Below, one piece after another: positions 30,867-39,464 of a stretch of 64,000 nucleotides of DNA. The notes below the pieces were generated by a model that worked only from the letters and a program-made list of their open reading frames with translations, was not told the DNA's origin and did not search any database. The DNA is taken from assembly GCA_036768475.1 (NCBI GenBank), contig DAIPMW010000001.1:124001-188000 (forward strand), given 5' to 3'. The translations under genes and the position numbers were made by a program. This DNA is from JAEUMD01 sp036768475 (GTDB lineage: Bacteria; Pseudomonadota; Alphaproteobacteria; Rhizobiales; Hyphomicrobiaceae). How positions within the stretch are numbered: the first letter of the stretch is position 1; each line of letters starts with the position of its first letter.

Positions 30867-31510
30867 CACGCACCCTCGTCGTTTGCGGAACCGATACCGG
30901 CGTCGGCAAGACTGTCGTCGCTGCGGCCCTCGCCACATTGCTCTATGCAGATTACTGGAAGCCTGTGCAGGCTGGCCTCGATGGAGATACCGATACTGAA
31001 ACCGTCATCCGTCTGGCGCGCCTTAACGCCAGCCGTGCGCATGCCGAGGCCTATCGACTTAAAACACCAACCTCGCCGCACAGGGCCGCAGAGCTGGATG
31101 GCATCGTCATCGACACATCGAGCCTTATTCCCCCTCGCACGTCCAATCCGTTGCTGATCGAGCCGGCCGGCGGACTGCTGGTGCCTCTGACGCGCGACGT
31201 CTTGCAGATCGACGTTATCGCACGCTGGCAAAAGCCTGTCGTACTCGTCACCTCCACCCGTCTTGGCACGATCAATCACACCCTCTTGTCCAACGCGGCA
31301 TTGCGCGCGCATAACCTGCCCATTGCAGGCCTCGTCTTCACCGGTGAAGAGAGCGAAGACACCCAACAAACGATCGCAGATTTCGCACGGCTTCCAGTGC
31401 TGGGCCGTCTGCCAAATTTGAACCCGCTCGACGAAACGACGCTGCAGCATGCCGCACGCACCTGTCTTGATGTCGCCCCCATTCTTGCCGCGTGGGAGCG
31501 CGCACGATGA
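30863..31510 (+). CDS. bioD: dethiobiotin synthetase
   Basis: An ATP-dependent carboxylase that closes the ureido ring of DAPA to make dethiobiotin. The 215-residue protein begins TRTLVVCGTDTGVGKTVVAAAL, with the Walker-type loop GTDTGVGKT near residues 9-17. It also has KPVQAGLDGDTDT and the EPAGGLLVPLT block. It overlaps bioF and bioA by ATGA at both ends, so the biotin genes are tightly coupled in translation. Confidence 0.95.
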   Translation: MTRTLVVCGTDTGVGKTVVAAALATLLYADYWKPVQAGLDGDTDTETVIRLARLNASRAHAEAYRLKTPTSPHRAAELDGIVIDTSSLIPPRTSNPLLIEPAGGLLVPLTRDVLQIDVIARWQKPVVLVTSTRLGTINHTLLSNAALRAHNLPIAGLVFTGEESEDTQQTIADFARLPVLGRLPNLNPLDETTLQHAARTCLDVAPILAAWERAR

Positions 31511-32787
31511 GTCCTGATCGCACATCGCCAGTCTGGCATCCGTTCACCCAGCACGCCATTGCGCCCGACCCCATCGAGATATCGAGCGCTGCCGGCTCTC
31601 GCCTCTACACAGCTCAGGGCGAGTCGATCATCGATGCAATCTCCTCCTGGTGGGTCATTACACACGGACACTGTCATCCCAGCATCATGGCCGCAATCAA
31701 GGATCAGGCCGAACGCCTCGACCAGGTGATCTTCGCTGGCTTCACGCACGAGCCCGCCGAAATGCTTGCCCGCGAGCTGGTTGCTCTCACGCCCGACGGT
31801 CTGACGCACGTGTTCTACTCCGACAGCGGCTCCACAGCCGTCGAGGTCGCTTTGAAGATGGCACTCGGCCACTTCCACAATCGTGGGGAGAAACGCACGC
31901 GCATCCTGGCTCTCGAACATGCCTACCACGGCGACACAGTGGGCACGATGGCTGCTGGAGCGCGCGGCGTCTTCAATGCCGCCTACCAGCCGCTGCTCTA
32001 CGACGTAACGCGGGTCCCATTCCCGGCAGTAGGAAAAGAACAGGCAACCTTCGATGCAATCGACGACGCTTGCCGAGTGGGAGACGTCGCCGCCCTGATC
32101 GTCGAACCGCTGATTCTGGGAGCTGGCGGCATGCTGATCTATTCAGCCCCCGCACTCGCGGAAATGGCGCGCATCACACGCCATCACGGTACACTCTTCA
32201 TCGCTGACGAGGTAATGACCGGCTGGGGCCGAACCGGCAGCCTGTTTGCCTGCCAGCACGCCGGGATAAAGCCCGATCTGCTCTGTATGGCCAAGGGACT
32301 CACCGGCGGTGCCATTCCGCTGGCCGCGACGCTTGCCACCGATGAGATCTTCGCATCGCATTATTCAGAAGATCGCAACAAGACGTTCTTTCACTCCTCG
32401 TCCTACACCGCCAACCCCATCGCCTGCGCAGCAGCACTCGCCAATGTCGAGATATGGCGCACCCAGCCGGTGTTGAAGCGGATCGCAGACCTCACCGAAA
32501 TGCAGCACAGGCGCCTCGCTGACATCGGCACCGACAGCGCCTTTGCCAATGCTCGCCAGTTGGGCACCATTACCGCGCTCGACATCGCCGTTCCCGATGG
32601 CGGATACTTGGCCGGCATCGGCCCGAAGCTGCAACGCGATTTCCTTGCACGTGGCGTGCTCTTGCGCCCGTTGGGAAATACGGTTTACGTCATGCCCCCC
32701 TATTGCATCAGCTCGGACGACCTCGAACAGGTCTACCGCGCTATCCGGGAGGGAGAGGTGGCAGCACGCGCGGAGCTTCATCAATGA
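31507..32787 (+). CDS. bioA: adenosylmethionine-8-amino-7-oxononanoate aminotransferase
   Basis: A PLP aminotransferase that uses SAM as amino donor to convert KAPA to DAPA. It has 426 residues from the ATG at 31507, which overlaps the bioD stop. Diagnostic segments are VWHPFTQHA, ISSWWVITHGHCHP, VFYSDSGSTAVEVALKMA, FIADEVMTGWGRTG, the PLP lysine in LCMAKGLTGG and FFHSSSYTANP. It ends with an ATGA overlap into bioZ. Confidence 0.96.
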   Translation: MSPDRTSPVWHPFTQHAIAPDPIEISSAAGSRLYTAQGESIIDAISSWWVITHGHCHPSIMAAIKDQAERLDQVIFAGFTHEPAEMLARELVALTPDGLTHVFYSDSGSTAVEVALKMALGHFHNRGEKRTRILALEHAYHGDTVGTMAAGARGVFNAAYQPLLYDVTRVPFPAVGKEQATFDAIDDACRVGDVAALIVEPLILGAGGMLIYSAPALAEMARITRHHGTLFIADEVMTGWGRTGSLFACQHAGIKPDLLCMAKGLTGGAIPLAATLATDEIFASHYSEDRNKTFFHSSSYTANPIACAAALANVEIWRTQPVLKRIADLTEMQHRRLADIGTDSAFANARQLGTITALDIAVPDGGYLAGIGPKLQRDFLARGVLLRPLGNTVYVMPPYCISSDDLEQVYRAIREGEVAARAELHQ

Positions 32788-33767
32788 GTGCGGGAGCACA
32801 GATCATCGGCCTTGGCCATTATGCGCCCCGACGCGTTGTCGCTAATCCCGAAATCGAACACCAGCTTGGCCTTGAGCACGGTTGGATAGAACGCCGGACC
32901 GGTATCCTCGAGCGCCGCTTCGCCGACTATGATGAAGCCTTGTCCGACATTGCAACAGCCGCCGGCAACATGGCACTCGTGGACGCCGGCATAGCGCACA
33001 ATGAGATCGCCCTGACGATCCTTGCCACGTCAACACCGGATCACCTGCTGCCGCCATCGGGACCGCTTGTCGCCCATCGTCTGGGGCTCTCGCGATCCGG
33101 CGCGATTGACATGGCTGGCGCATGCGCCGGCTTCCTCTATGCGCTCACCTTTGCCGATGCGTTCGTCAAGACCCAGCGCAAGCCGGCACTCATCATCGCC
33201 GCCAACATTCTTTCCCGCCGCATCAACCCTGCCGAGCGCGCCAGTGCCGTCCTGTTCGCCGATGCCGCAGGCGCCGTGGTCCTGGCGCCGAGTGATCGGA
33301 GCGACGCCGGCATCCTGGCGTGCGAACTGGCTGCCGACGGCAGCGGATATGACCTGATAAAGATTCCCGCCGGTGGCAGCCGCACGCCATTTTCGCAGGC
33401 CCGCGGTCCCCACGACGTCTTGATGGCCATCTCTGACGGCCGCGCGGTTTTTACCAAAGCCGTCGGCATGATGGCCGACACGGCGCGCGGCGCCCTTGCC
33501 TCAGCAGACGTACCAGTTGGCGACATTGCGCACTGGGTGCCGCATCAGGCCAATACCCGCATCATCGAGGCCACGCGCAGCAAACTCGCCATCCCACAGG
33601 ACAAGACATTGTCCTCGGTCGCGCATTTCGGAAATAGCTCGGCCGCGACAATCCCATTCACGCTCTCGCTCCTTGCTCCTGGGCGGAACTACCGGCGCGG
33701 CGAGAAGCTGTTGTTTACCGCCGCAGGCGCAGGGCTGACCGGAGGCGCAATCGTCTGGGGTTGGTAA
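32784..33767 (+). CDS. bioZ: BioZ, beta-ketoacyl-ACP synthase III-like enzyme of biotin precursor synthesis
   Basis: In Agrobacterium and related bacteria BioZ makes a pimelate-moiety precursor by condensing glutaryl-CoA with malonyl-ACP, replacing BioC/BioH. The 327-residue protein has the KASIII catalytic set: Cys114 (AGACAGFLYAL), the His in VPHQANTRI and the Asn in HFGNSSAATIP. Its start overlaps the bioA stop (ATGA), making it the last gene of bioBFDAZ. Position in the operon separates it from a housekeeping FabH. Confidence 0.93.
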   Translation: MSAGAQIIGLGHYAPRRVVANPEIEHQLGLEHGWIERRTGILERRFADYDEALSDIATAAGNMALVDAGIAHNEIALTILATSTPDHLLPPSGPLVAHRLGLSRSGAIDMAGACAGFLYALTFADAFVKTQRKPALIIAANILSRRINPAERASAVLFADAAGAVVLAPSDRSDAGILACELAADGSGYDLIKIPAGGSRTPFSQARGPHDVLMAISDGRAVFTKAVGMMADTARGALASADVPVGDIAHWVPHQANTRIIEATRSKLAIPQDKTLSSVAHFGNSSAATIPFTLSLLAPGRNYRRGEKLLFTAAGAGLTGGAIVWGW

Positions 33768-33959
33768 GCGGCCTTACTCCGGTGGCAGGGCGCCCAATAC
33801 GACGAGAACGGTGAAATTGCACGCTCTTGCCTTGCTGCCGGCTTGCCTTCTACAGTCATTTTCCGGAATGTGCGGATCGTGCCTGACTCGCCGGACCCCG
33901 TCCGCTGAGCGCAGCCGAAGGCCAGAACCGAAGACCAAACGCCGGATCCCCTCCCGCAC

Positions 33960-34793
33960 ATGTACACACCCCCCGAATTCTTCTCTCAGCCGGTCCTGAT
34001 TGCATTTGCCGTCTGCGTAGCCGCAGCCGCCTCGACCGTGCTCGGCTCCATATTCGTACTGCGCGCCAATCGCGCCAATCCGCGCCTTCTCGCGTTCGGT
34101 CTCGCCTTCGCCGGCGGCGCCATGGTTTATGTTTCGCTGGTCGAAATCTTCAACAAGAGTGTCGTTGCCTTCTCGGACAGCTTCGGTGCCAAGACCGGAT
34201 ATGCCTATGCGACGCTCTGGTTCTTCGCCGGTGTTCTCATGCTTGCGGTGATCGATCGCATCATTCCCAACCCGCATGAGGGCATGGATGAGCGCGAGGT
34301 GCTGCATGCACACGGCCACCACCACGACAGCGTCTCCACGCCTAACGTCGCGCGTGTCGGCCTGCTCGCCGCAATGGCGATCACCGCGCACAACTTTCCC
34401 GAAGGCCTGGCGACGTTTTTCGCCACGCTCGACAACCCAGTCGTCGGCCTGCCACTCGCCATGGCCATTGCGATTCACAATATTCCCGAAGGCGTATCGA
34501 TTGCGATCCCGGTCTACTATGCGACCGGAAGCCGGACCAAGGCTGTAAGCGCCACGATCATTTCCGCCGTTGCCGAGCCCGCAGGCGCGCTGATCGGTTA
34601 TCTCATTCTCGCGCCGTTCCTCACCCAAGCCGTGTTCGGCGCTGTTTTCGGCGTGATCGCCGGCGTCATGGTCTTTCTGGCAATCGACGAACTGATGCCC
34701 GAGGCGAAGCGGTATTCCAAGGGCCACGAGGCGGTCTATGGCATGGTCATCGGAATGGCCGCACTTGCCCTTAGTCTCGTCTTGTTCAAGTGA
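33960..34793 (+). CDS. zupT: ZIP-family zinc/divalent metal transporter (ZupT-like)
   Basis: An inner-membrane importer for Zn2+ and possibly other divalent metals. The 277-residue protein has about eight hydrophobic segments. The paired metal-site motifs are HNFPEG (helix 4) and HNIPEG (helix 5), and a His-rich loop HAHGHHHD lies between helices 3 and 4. The AEPAGAL block is typical of ZupT. It lies 192 bp after bioZ and is probably separately expressed. Metal choice cannot be fixed from sequence. Confidence 0.9.
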   Translation: MYTPPEFFSQPVLIAFAVCVAAAASTVLGSIFVLRANRANPRLLAFGLAFAGGAMVYVSLVEIFNKSVVAFSDSFGAKTGYAYATLWFFAGVLMLAVIDRIIPNPHEGMDEREVLHAHGHHHDSVSTPNVARVGLLAAMAITAHNFPEGLATFFATLDNPVVGLPLAMAIAIHNIPEGVSIAIPVYYATGSRTKAVSATIISAVAEPAGALIGYLILAPFLTQAVFGAVFGVIAGVMVFLAIDELMPEAKRYSKGHEAVYGMVIGMAALALSLVLFK

Positions 34794-34829
34794 CCATATT
34801 GCTGCACGAACCACCTCATCCCCACGGAA

Positions 34830-34862
34830 CTTGATCCTCGTCAACCACAAGGGTTGATCAAG
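34830..34862. other. interrupted hairpin between zupT and the flavoprotein gene
   Basis: CTTGATC...TCAACC pairs with GGGTTGATCAAG around an ACAA loop, with a four-base bulge. It may be the 3' end of the zupT transcript or a leader structure of the next gene. No T-tract follows. Confidence 0.3.
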
Positions 34863-34902
34863 GCGGCTAGCCCGTCTAGCTCGGTCACGAGGGAACTCTG
34901 CT

Positions 34903-36573
34903 ATGACACGTCTCGCCAGCGCGCATGATGCCCTGAAGCCGCACTATGACGCTGTCGTCGTCGGCTCCGGTTATGGCGGTGGCGTCGCGGCGTCCCGCTT
35001 GGCGCGCGCCGGCAAGCTCGTCGCGGTTCTGGAACGCGGGCGCGAGGTCGTCACCGGCGAATTCCCGTCCCGCTTTCCCGAACTCAAGAACGAGATGCAG
35101 ATCCATGGCCGCAAGATGTCGAGCGGCTCAGAGACAGCGCTCTTCGACGTGCGGATCGGCGAAGACATGCATGTCATTGTCGGCTGTGGCCTCGGCGGTG
35201 GCTCACTTGTCAACGCCGGCGTAACGCTTCGCCCCGATCCGCGGGTATTCGCTGACGAGGCTTGGCCGGACCAGATCCGCCAGGACGGCCTGCTCGAGGA
35301 AGGCTATCGCCGCGCCGAGGCCTGGCTCGCACCGCAAAGCGATCCCCGCGCTGCCGAGTTGCCGAAATACAAATCACTCAGTGCCGCAGGGCAGGCATTC
35401 GGCGATGCGACAATCGCGCCGCGCGTCGCCGTGAGCTTTGCTGAGCGCGTCAACGCCGCCGGCATCGCACAACCTGCCTGCACCCGCTGCGGCGACTGCT
35501 GCGGCGGCTGCAACGTCGGCGCCAAGAACACTGTCGCGCTGACCTATCTTCCCGACGCAAGACGTCATGGCGCCGAGCTGTTCACGCACATCAAGGTCCG
35601 GTACGTCTCCAAGGGCAAAGATGACCGCTGGCGCGTCGCCTTTGCCATCCTGACCGTGGACGGCCGCGCTGTCGTCCGCGAAGGCGAGATCACGGCGGAT
35701 ATCGTCGTGCTCGCGGCCGGCACTCTCGGCTCCACGGAAATCCTCTTGCGATCGCGCGAGCAGGGGCTGGCACTCTCCGATCGTCTAGGCCGCCGTTTTT
35801 CCGCCAACGGCGACATCATCGCATTCGGCTGGGGCGCCAAGCCCGTCATCAACGCAGTCGGCATTGGTCATCCGGCCAAGATCGAAGGCCGCGAGGTCGG
35901 CGCTGCCGTTTCCGGCCAGATTGAGTACCGCGATCAGGGCGAACTCGCGCGCGAGTTGACCGTGCAGGAAGGCGTGCTCCCCTCCGCCATCGCGCCGGCC
36001 TTGCCGCTGCTCTTCATTCCGAACGGACGCCTGCTCGGCGCGCTGCAGAGCTTGATCAAAGGCGTCTACAACGGACCGTTCGCGCATTTGCAGACGTTCT
36101 TCGCCGTCTCGCACGACAGCGCCTCAGGCGCGTTCCACCTCGAGAGTGACAGGCTGTCTCTGCGCTGGCCGGGCGCGAAAGATGAACCCACCTATCAAAG
36201 GCTCGACACCAAGTTGACCGCACTCGTCACGCAATCGGGCGGCACCTACGTCAAGAACCCCCTCGCCGGCACGATCATGGGACATCAGCCGGCGACCGCA
36301 CATCCGCTCGGCGGGTGCGGCATGGGAACCGAGCGCTCCGACGGCGTCGTAAATCACAAGGGGCAGGTCTTCGATGGCGCCGCATCTTGCAGCAATACCG
36401 ACGTGCACGCCGGACTTTACGTGATCGATGGGGCAATCATCCCACGCTCGCTCGGCTGCAATCCACTCTTCACGATCACCGCCCTCGCTGAACGGACGAT
36501 GATGCACATGGCGGCCGATTTGGGCATGTCGTTCGACATAGCACCCATCGGGGTCCACCCCGAGACCCGATAG
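34903..36573 (+). CDS. GMC/cholesterol oxidase-like FAD-dependent oxidoreductase
   Basis: A 556-residue flavoprotein. The FAD-binding VVVGSGYGGGVAASRLA is near the N-terminus, and VGCGLGGGSLVNAG and AHPLGGCGMGT are family blocks of the cholesterol-oxidase branch of GMC oxidoreductases. A Cys cluster CTRCGDCCGGCNVGAKNT (about residues 194-211) is typical of these bacterial members and may bind metal or a cluster. The C-terminus has VIDGAIIPRSLGCNPLFTI, containing the catalytic Asn region. No signal peptide is visible. The substrate is unknown; sterol is not implied by the context. Confidence 0.85.
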   Translation: MTRLASAHDALKPHYDAVVVGSGYGGGVAASRLARAGKLVAVLERGREVVTGEFPSRFPELKNEMQIHGRKMSSGSETALFDVRIGEDMHVIVGCGLGGGSLVNAGVTLRPDPRVFADEAWPDQIRQDGLLEEGYRRAEAWLAPQSDPRAAELPKYKSLSAAGQAFGDATIAPRVAVSFAERVNAAGIAQPACTRCGDCCGGCNVGAKNTVALTYLPDARRHGAELFTHIKVRYVSKGKDDRWRVAFAILTVDGRAVVREGEITADIVVLAAGTLGSTEILLRSREQGLALSDRLGRRFSANGDIIAFGWGAKPVINAVGIGHPAKIEGREVGAAVSGQIEYRDQGELARELTVQEGVLPSAIAPALPLLFIPNGRLLGALQSLIKGVYNGPFAHLQTFFAVSHDSASGAFHLESDRLSLRWPGAKDEPTYQRLDTKLTALVTQSGGTYVKNPLAGTIMGHQPATAHPLGGCGMGTERSDGVVNHKGQVFDGAASCSNTDVHAGLYVIDGAIIPRSLGCNPLFTITALAERTMMHMAADLGMSFDIAPIGVHPETR

Positions 36574-36736
36574 CCAGCAGGTCCAGTGACGGATCGCGCA
36601 TCCGCAAGGCTCAACCACGGCATCAACACAGACCAATCCTGCGTTACCCCGCATAAAGCCGCAGATTTTCCGCTTCGTATGCCGGTCAGCCGCACCTATG
36701 CTGGGCTGGAAATAGGTCCCGGATCAAGCGGCATAA

Positions 36737-37444
36737 ATGTCTGATTCCAATTCTATTATTTTCATGGCCCTGCAGCTCGTTGTGTCCGGTGACAGCGAGC
36801 TTTGGAATATTATTGCTTTGTCATTGCGGGTTTCGCTGACGGCCGTAGCGGTGGCCTGTCTGATCGGCCTGCCACTGGGCGCCCTCCTCGCCGTCGTCCG
36901 CTTTCCAGGGCGCGGCGCCGTCGTCACGCTTCTCAATGCCTTCATGGGCTTACCCCCGGTCGTCGTAGGACTGGTCGTCTACCTGATGCTGTCGCGTGCT
37001 GGGCCTCTTGGAGTGTTGGGACTGCTTTATACGCCGGCCGCCATGATCATCGCCCAGACGGCCCTGGTAACGCCGCTCATTGCAGCACTTGCGCGTCAAT
37101 CGATGGCCGACCTGTACGGCGAGTACGACGAGTTGTTCCGATCCTTGGGACTTTCGACACGGCAGACCATTGCCGCCTTGATCTGGGACGGCCGCTACAG
37201 CCTCTCCACTGCCGCACTCGCAGGTTTCGGCCGCGCCATCGCCGAGGTCGGCGCCGTCATCATCGTCGGCGGCAACATCGAGCACGTCACGCGCGTCATG
37301 ACCACGGCCATCGCGCTGGAAACCTCCAAGGGCGACCTCGAGCTGGCATTGGCTCTGGGTCTCATTTTGATCGTCCTCGCGCTTGCCGTGAACGCTGCGG
37401 TCTTTGCACTCAACCGGACTGCCCGGAGGCTGGCATATGCTTAA
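36737..37444 (+). CDS. tupB: tungstate ABC transporter permease
   Basis: The inner-membrane component of a TupABC-type tungstate importer. The 235-residue protein has five to six transmembrane helices. The ModB/TupB features are FMGLPPVVVGLVVYLMLSRAGPLG and the EAA loop near YDELFRSLGLSTRQT, then GFGRAIAEVGAVIIVGGNIEH, which is distinctive for TupB. It overlaps tupC by eight bases. The gap to the upstream flavoprotein gene is 163 bp and probably holds the promoter. Confidence 0.92.
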   Translation: MSDSNSIIFMALQLVVSGDSELWNIIALSLRVSLTAVAVACLIGLPLGALLAVVRFPGRGAVVTLLNAFMGLPPVVVGLVVYLMLSRAGPLGVLGLLYTPAAMIIAQTALVTPLIAALARQSMADLYGEYDELFRSLGLSTRQTIAALIWDGRYSLSTAALAGFGRAIAEVGAVIIVGGNIEHVTRVMTTAIALETSKGDLELALALGLILIVLALAVNAAVFALNRTARRLAYA

Positions 37445-38192
37445 GTTTGCAGATCCAACACACAACCTCGATGCAACCACCCACCCGTTGTTCCCGATGG
37501 TCGCGGCGGATCTCTGTTTCGCCGATCGTGGCCGCAAATTGATCGATCGCCTGTCCTTGACGCTACTCGGTCGCGGAACGACGGCGATCATGGGTCCCAA
37601 CGGGGCCGGCAAGAGCATACTTCTGCGACTGATGCACGGCCTGTTGACGTCCGCATCCGGATCGATCCTATGGGGCGGCAAGCCTCTGGACCACGGTATC
37701 CGCGCGCGCCAAGCGATGGTCTTCCAGCGCCCGACGATGTTGCGGCGCTCGGCGATCGACAATTTGCGCTTTGTGCTTGGCGACCTGCCACGCGCTGAAC
37801 GTGAACTCCGTGCGACCGAGTTAATCGCCGAGGCGAAGCTAGAGCATGTGGCTTTAACACCTGCCCGCCTGCTTTCAGGTGGCGAACAGCAGCGTCTTGC
37901 AATTGCCCGCGCGCGCGCCACCGACCCCGAGGTGCTCTTTCTCGATGAGCCCGCAGCAAGCCTCGACCCCGCTTCCACACATGCCATCGAGGAGCTGACC
38001 CGCACCATCCGCGCTGATGGCATCAAGGTTATCTTCGTCACGCATGACCGCGGCCAGGCAAAGCGCCTCGCTGACGAGGTCGTCTTCATCGACAAGGGTC
38101 GCATCACCGAGCAGTCGACTGCGGCAGATTTCTTTGCCGGTCCGGCATCCGAGGCTGCATGCAATTACCTCGAAGGCCGCCTCTCACTTTAG
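37437..38192 (+). CDS. tupC: tungstate ABC transporter ATP-binding protein
   Basis: The ATPase of the Tup system, 251 residues from the ATG at 37437 inside the end of tupB. It has Walker A GPNGAGKS, the ABC signature LLSGGEQQRLAIARA, Walker B VLFLDEPAASLD and the switch His in VIFVTHDRG. It has no C-terminal TOBE domain, unlike ModC. A dispersed repeat separates it from tupA. Confidence 0.92.
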   Translation: MLKFADPTHNLDATTHPLFPMVAADLCFADRGRKLIDRLSLTLLGRGTTAIMGPNGAGKSILLRLMHGLLTSASGSILWGGKPLDHGIRARQAMVFQRPTMLRRSAIDNLRFVLGDLPRAERELRATELIAEAKLEHVALTPARLLSGGEQQRLAIARARATDPEVLFLDEPAASLDPASTHAIEELTRTIRADGIKVIFVTHDRGQAKRLADEVVFIDKGRITEQSTAADFFAGPASEAACNYLEGRLSL

Positions 38193-38312
38193 AGGCTGAT
38201 CGGCTGAAATGGTAGCGCGCCAGCATCCATCGAAGGTGTCCATCGCCAATTCAAACAAGACGTTCGAGCCGGCCACAGTGGTCGAACGTCTGCCGCCGTA
38301 ACCGGCCCTGCT

Positions 38313-38418
38313 CTAGAGCATGTTGAGCTGAAGTGTGCAGCACTTCATCGTGAAAAACATGCTCCAAACAAGGTGCCAGATCACGTTCATGTTTCTCTCA
38401 AACATGAACACGATCCAG
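38313..38418. repeat. dispersed two-hairpin repeat, copy b
   Basis: About 106 bp starting CTAGAGCATGTTGAGCTGAA and ending ACACGATCCAG. The second hairpin, TCATGTTT...AAACATGA, is well conserved. It is inserted between tupC and tupA, 37 bp before the tupA start, and so sits inside the tup gene set. Confidence 0.9.
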
Positions 38419-38454
38419 GACACCGGCAATCTTGGAAGAAGGAGAAACTACCGA

Positions 38455-39297
38455 ATGAAGAAGCTCTTCGTTCCTTTCGCCGCCATTGCTGTGATGACAG
38501 CGACGACTGTCCCAGCCAGCGCGGAGGACCCGTTCATCATCGTGCAGTCGACGACATCGACGCAGAACTCCGGCTTGTTCGATTACATCCTGCCGATGTT
38601 CAAGAAAAAAACCGGAATCGAGGTTCGTGTCGTGGCCGTCGGCACCGGCCAAGCCATCAAGAATGCAGCGAACGGCGATGGCGACGTCCTGTTGGTGCAT
38701 GCCAAGCCCGCTGAGGAGAAGTTCATCGCCGAAGGTGGCGGCGTGAAACGCTTCGATGTGATGTATAACGACTTCGTCATTGTCGGCCCGTCAAGCGACC
38801 CCGCCAAGGTAGCAGGCTCGAAGGATGCTGCGGCATCTCTGAAGGCAATTGCCGCAGCCAATGCGCCATTCGCCTCACGCGGCGATGATTCTGGCACGCA
38901 CAAGGCCGAGCTGAAGCTCTGGAAAGACGCCGGCGTCGACGTCAAAGCCGCCAGCGGCGCGTGGTACCGCTCGACCGGATCGGGCATGGGGGCCACGCTC
39001 AACACGGCAGCCGGCATGGGCGCCTACGCGCTCACAGACCGCGCCACCTGGATCAGCTTCAAGAACAAAGGTGACTTGAAGATTGTCGTCGAGGGCGACC
39101 CCAAGCTCTTCAATCAGTACGGCGTGATTCTGGTGAACCCCGAGAAGCACAAGCACGTCAAGACAAAGGAAGGTCAGCAGTTCATCGATTGGCTGCTGAG
39201 TGCCGAGGGCCAGAACGCCATCCGCTCCTTCCAGATCGACGGCAAGCAGCTCTTCTTCCCCAACGCCGGACAGGAGAACCTGAAGAAGGCCGGTTGA
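38455..39297 (+). CDS. tupA: tungstate-binding periplasmic protein
   Basis: The substrate-binding protein of the tungstate importer, 280 residues. The start at the ATG at 38455 follows AGAAGGAGA and gives a clear signal peptide (MKKLFVPFAAIAVMTATT...PASA). The mature N-terminus IIVQSTTSTQNSGLFDYILP is the TupA/WtpA oxyanion signature. Other blocks are SRGDDSGTH, RSTGSGMGATLN and YALTDRATW. The usual order is tupA-B-C; here tupA follows tupC after a 262-bp gap that contains repeat copy b. Confidence 0.93.
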   Translation: MKKLFVPFAAIAVMTATTVPASAEDPFIIVQSTTSTQNSGLFDYILPMFKKKTGIEVRVVAVGTGQAIKNAANGDGDVLLVHAKPAEEKFIAEGGGVKRFDVMYNDFVIVGPSSDPAKVAGSKDAAASLKAIAAANAPFASRGDDSGTHKAELKLWKDAGVDVKAASGAWYRSTGSGMGATLNTAAGMGAYALTDRATWISFKNKGDLKIVVEGDPKLFNQYGVILVNPEKHKHVKTKEGQQFIDWLLSAEGQNAIRSFQIDGKQLFFPNAGQENLKKAG

Positions 39298-39332
39298 ACC
39301 GGCACCTGTTTCGAAAATTCCCCCAAACCTCA

Positions 39333-39359
39333 AGGGCGGGCGCCGCAAGGCCCCGCCCT
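39333..39359 (+). terminator. hairpin terminator after tupA
   Basis: AGGGCGGG (39333-39340) pairs with CCCGCCCT (39352-39359) around an 11-base loop, followed by CTCTCTGT. It lies 36 bp after the tupA stop, between tupA and the convergent regulator. Confidence 0.6.
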
Positions 39360-39464
39360 CTCTGTATGGCGACTTGTTCGTGTCCGCGGCAGCCTCGAAC
39401 GCGATCAGAGCTGCTGCCCAGGTTGAGTAAGCTTAATCTCTGATCACTTCAAATTCAGCACGCC

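Noticed and set aside
33811..33999. 62-codon frame with a signal-like N-terminus before zupT
   Set aside because: GTG start without a clear ribosome site, overlaps zupT, and the latter part is Arg/Ser/Pro-rich noise.
36574..36736. Possible molybdenum/tungsten cofactor riboswitch upstream of tupB
   Set aside because: No convincing Moco/Tuco secondary-structure pattern could be read by eye.
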